The notes beneath the pieces were generated by a model. It was not told the DNA's origin and ran no database searches. It saw nothing but the letters and a program-made list of their open reading frames with translations. Shown piece by piece: positions 6,933 through 7,708 of a DNA stretch of 7,708 nucleotides. Each line of letters begins with the position of its first letter. The stretch's first letter is position 1. Both the position numbers and the translations under genes were made by a program. The DNA comes from Robiginitomaculum sp036478975. Lineage in GTDB: Bacteria > Pseudomonadota > Alphaproteobacteria > Caulobacterales > Maricaulaceae. The stretch spans positions 1 to 7,708 of the forward strand of contig JAZGFA010000078.1 in the NCBI GenBank assembly GCA_036478975.1. The letters run 5' to 3'.

Positions 6933-7708
6933 CTAGCGCCCTCTTTGATCGCGCGCGCCATAATACTTTATCGCAGCCCTATAGATTAGGGCGACGAGAA
7001 CCGCCCATATCAGAAAATAAAACATAGAGGCGATAAGCCCGGTAGCTCCGCCTATTATGGCGGCAAGACTGGCAATAATCGCGCCGCGCACATAATGGCC
7101 CGCCACCCGCATATGGCTTCGCCCTGCGCCAATCATGGTTTGATAAAGGTGACGGCTATGGGGGGTTAGCAGGGCGTCCTTATCGCGTATGCGGCGTAAA
7201 ATCGTCAAAAGCACATCCATCAATAAGGGCAAGATGAGCAATGGGCCGGCGAAAAGCGAGAGGTTTCCACTATCGTGGGCATTTAGGCGCAAAACGGCGG
7301 CGGCGAAAACAAAGCCAATGAATAACGCCCCGGTATCGCCGCAAAAAATCTGCGCCCGCTTGCGGTAATTATACGGCAAAAATCCAATAATGGCCGCGCT
7401 GAGACAGGCCGCAATTAAAGCCACATCCGTGACCCCAATTATCATGGCATAAAGGGAAAGCCCCGCGCTGGCTATTGCCATGGACGCGCCCATAATGCCG
7501 TTTGACCCGTCAAAGAAATTAACCGCATTAATCACCACAAACACCCAGAGCGCCGCGCCGCCGTAAGCTATTGGCGCGGGTATAGCAAAGGCCATTGCGC
7601 CAAAGGGGAAATGGCTAGGGCTGCCGGTTATTAACGGGGTAGCAAGGGAAATTACCGCGATGAGGAAAAACTTCAACTTGGTCGGCGCAATGAATTTATC
7701 ATCGAGCA
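6933..7708 (-). CDS. WecA/MraY-family polyprenyl-phosphate sugar-1-phosphate transferase, C-terminal part (runs off right edge)
   Basis: This integral inner-membrane enzyme family (Pfam glycosyltransferase 4, PF00953) transfers a sugar-1-phosphate, usually a HexNAc-1-phosphate, from a UDP-sugar to undecaprenyl phosphate, the first step of O-antigen, enterobacterial-common-antigen-like or exopolysaccharide assembly. The visible 257 residues open with LDDKFIAPTKLKFF, the family's acidic Asp-Asp motif. They continue with NAVNFFDGSNGIMG (60-73, the NxxNxxDG motif), IFCGDTGALFIG (120-131, the GDxG motif) and PHSRHLYQ (182-189, equivalent to the His-rich cytoplasmic loop). About eight hydrophobic segments alternate with these loops. 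The true start is beyond the window: the frame stays open to the last base, and a TTG at 7676 sits inside the conserved Asp-Asp region and is not the start. WbpL/WecA-like is more likely than MraY because of the HLYQ loop. The substrate sugar cannot be read. Its stop directly adjoins that of the convergent gene. Confidence 0.9.
   Translation of the reverse strand, partial: LDDKFIAPTKLKFFLIAVISLATPLITGSPSHFPFGAMAFAIPAPIAYGGAALWVFVVINAVNFFDGSNGIMGASMAIASAGLSLYAMIIGVTDVALIAACLSAAIIGFLPYNYRKRAQIFCGDTGALFIGFVFAAAVLRLNAHDSGNLSLFAGPLLILPLLMDVLLTILRRIRDKDALLTPHSRHLYQTMIGAGRSHMRVAGHYVRGAIIASLAAIIGGATGLIASMFYFLIWAVLVALIYRAAIKYYGARDQRGR

Noticed and set aside
6920..6958. GCGCGC repeats on both sides of the convergent stops as a bidirectional terminator
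   Set aside because: The arms are self-complementary simple GC runs about 24 nt apart with no T-tract on either side.
1..7708. Mobile element, CRISPR array, tRNA/rRNA, toxin-antitoxin or defence genes
   Set aside because: I saw no terminal inverted repeats, transposase motifs, regularly spaced repeats, cloverleaf sequences or extra small genes; coding capacity is filled by five full or partial enzymes and one DUF1244 fragment.

Overview
The window reads as an ordinary housekeeping stretch of an alphaproteobacterial chromosome. Base composition is moderately GC-rich by eye. Three things point to Alphaproteobacteria: the gene set, the close match of the proteins to alphaproteobacterial forms as I remember them, and a DUF1244 gene directly after ppdK. 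The genus cannot be fixed from the sequence. I see no rRNA or tRNA gene, CRISPR array, insertion sequence, phage gene or defence gene.

Layout from left to right. Positions 1-5732 hold a tightly packed minus-strand gene block, read right to left: glyQ (glycyl-tRNA synthetase alpha), glyS (beta), ppdK (pyruvate, phosphate dikinase) and the first 45 codons of a DUF1244 protein that leaves the left edge. The junctions are a TAATG overlap, a 3-nt gap and a 2-nt gap, so one polycistronic transcript with translational coupling is very likely. Positions 5733-5912 are the only real intergenic region. It separates glyQ from a divergent plus-strand gene and carries candidate promoters for both, a two-copy imperfect direct repeat with a 21-bp period, a short palindrome on the plus-strand -10 box, and an inverted repeat around the glyQ promoter candidate. 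Positions 5913-6932 (plus) encode a long-chain polyprenyl diphosphate synthase (IspB/DdsA type), which makes the ubiquinone side chain, with a GTG start. Positions 6933-7708 (minus) are the C-terminal 257 codons of a WecA/MraY-family polyprenyl-phosphate sugar-1-phosphate transferase that runs off the right edge. The two convergent genes have directly adjoining stop codons.

Functionally, glyQ and glyS supply the two subunits of the alpha2beta2 glycyl-tRNA synthetase, and ppdK interconverts pyruvate and phosphoenolpyruvate. The right-hand genes serve quinone and surface-glycan lipid chemistry. No new biological system is evident. The points most worth a second look are the repeats in the divergent promoter region, the extremely tight gene junctions, and the scarcity of GANTC and GATC sites.
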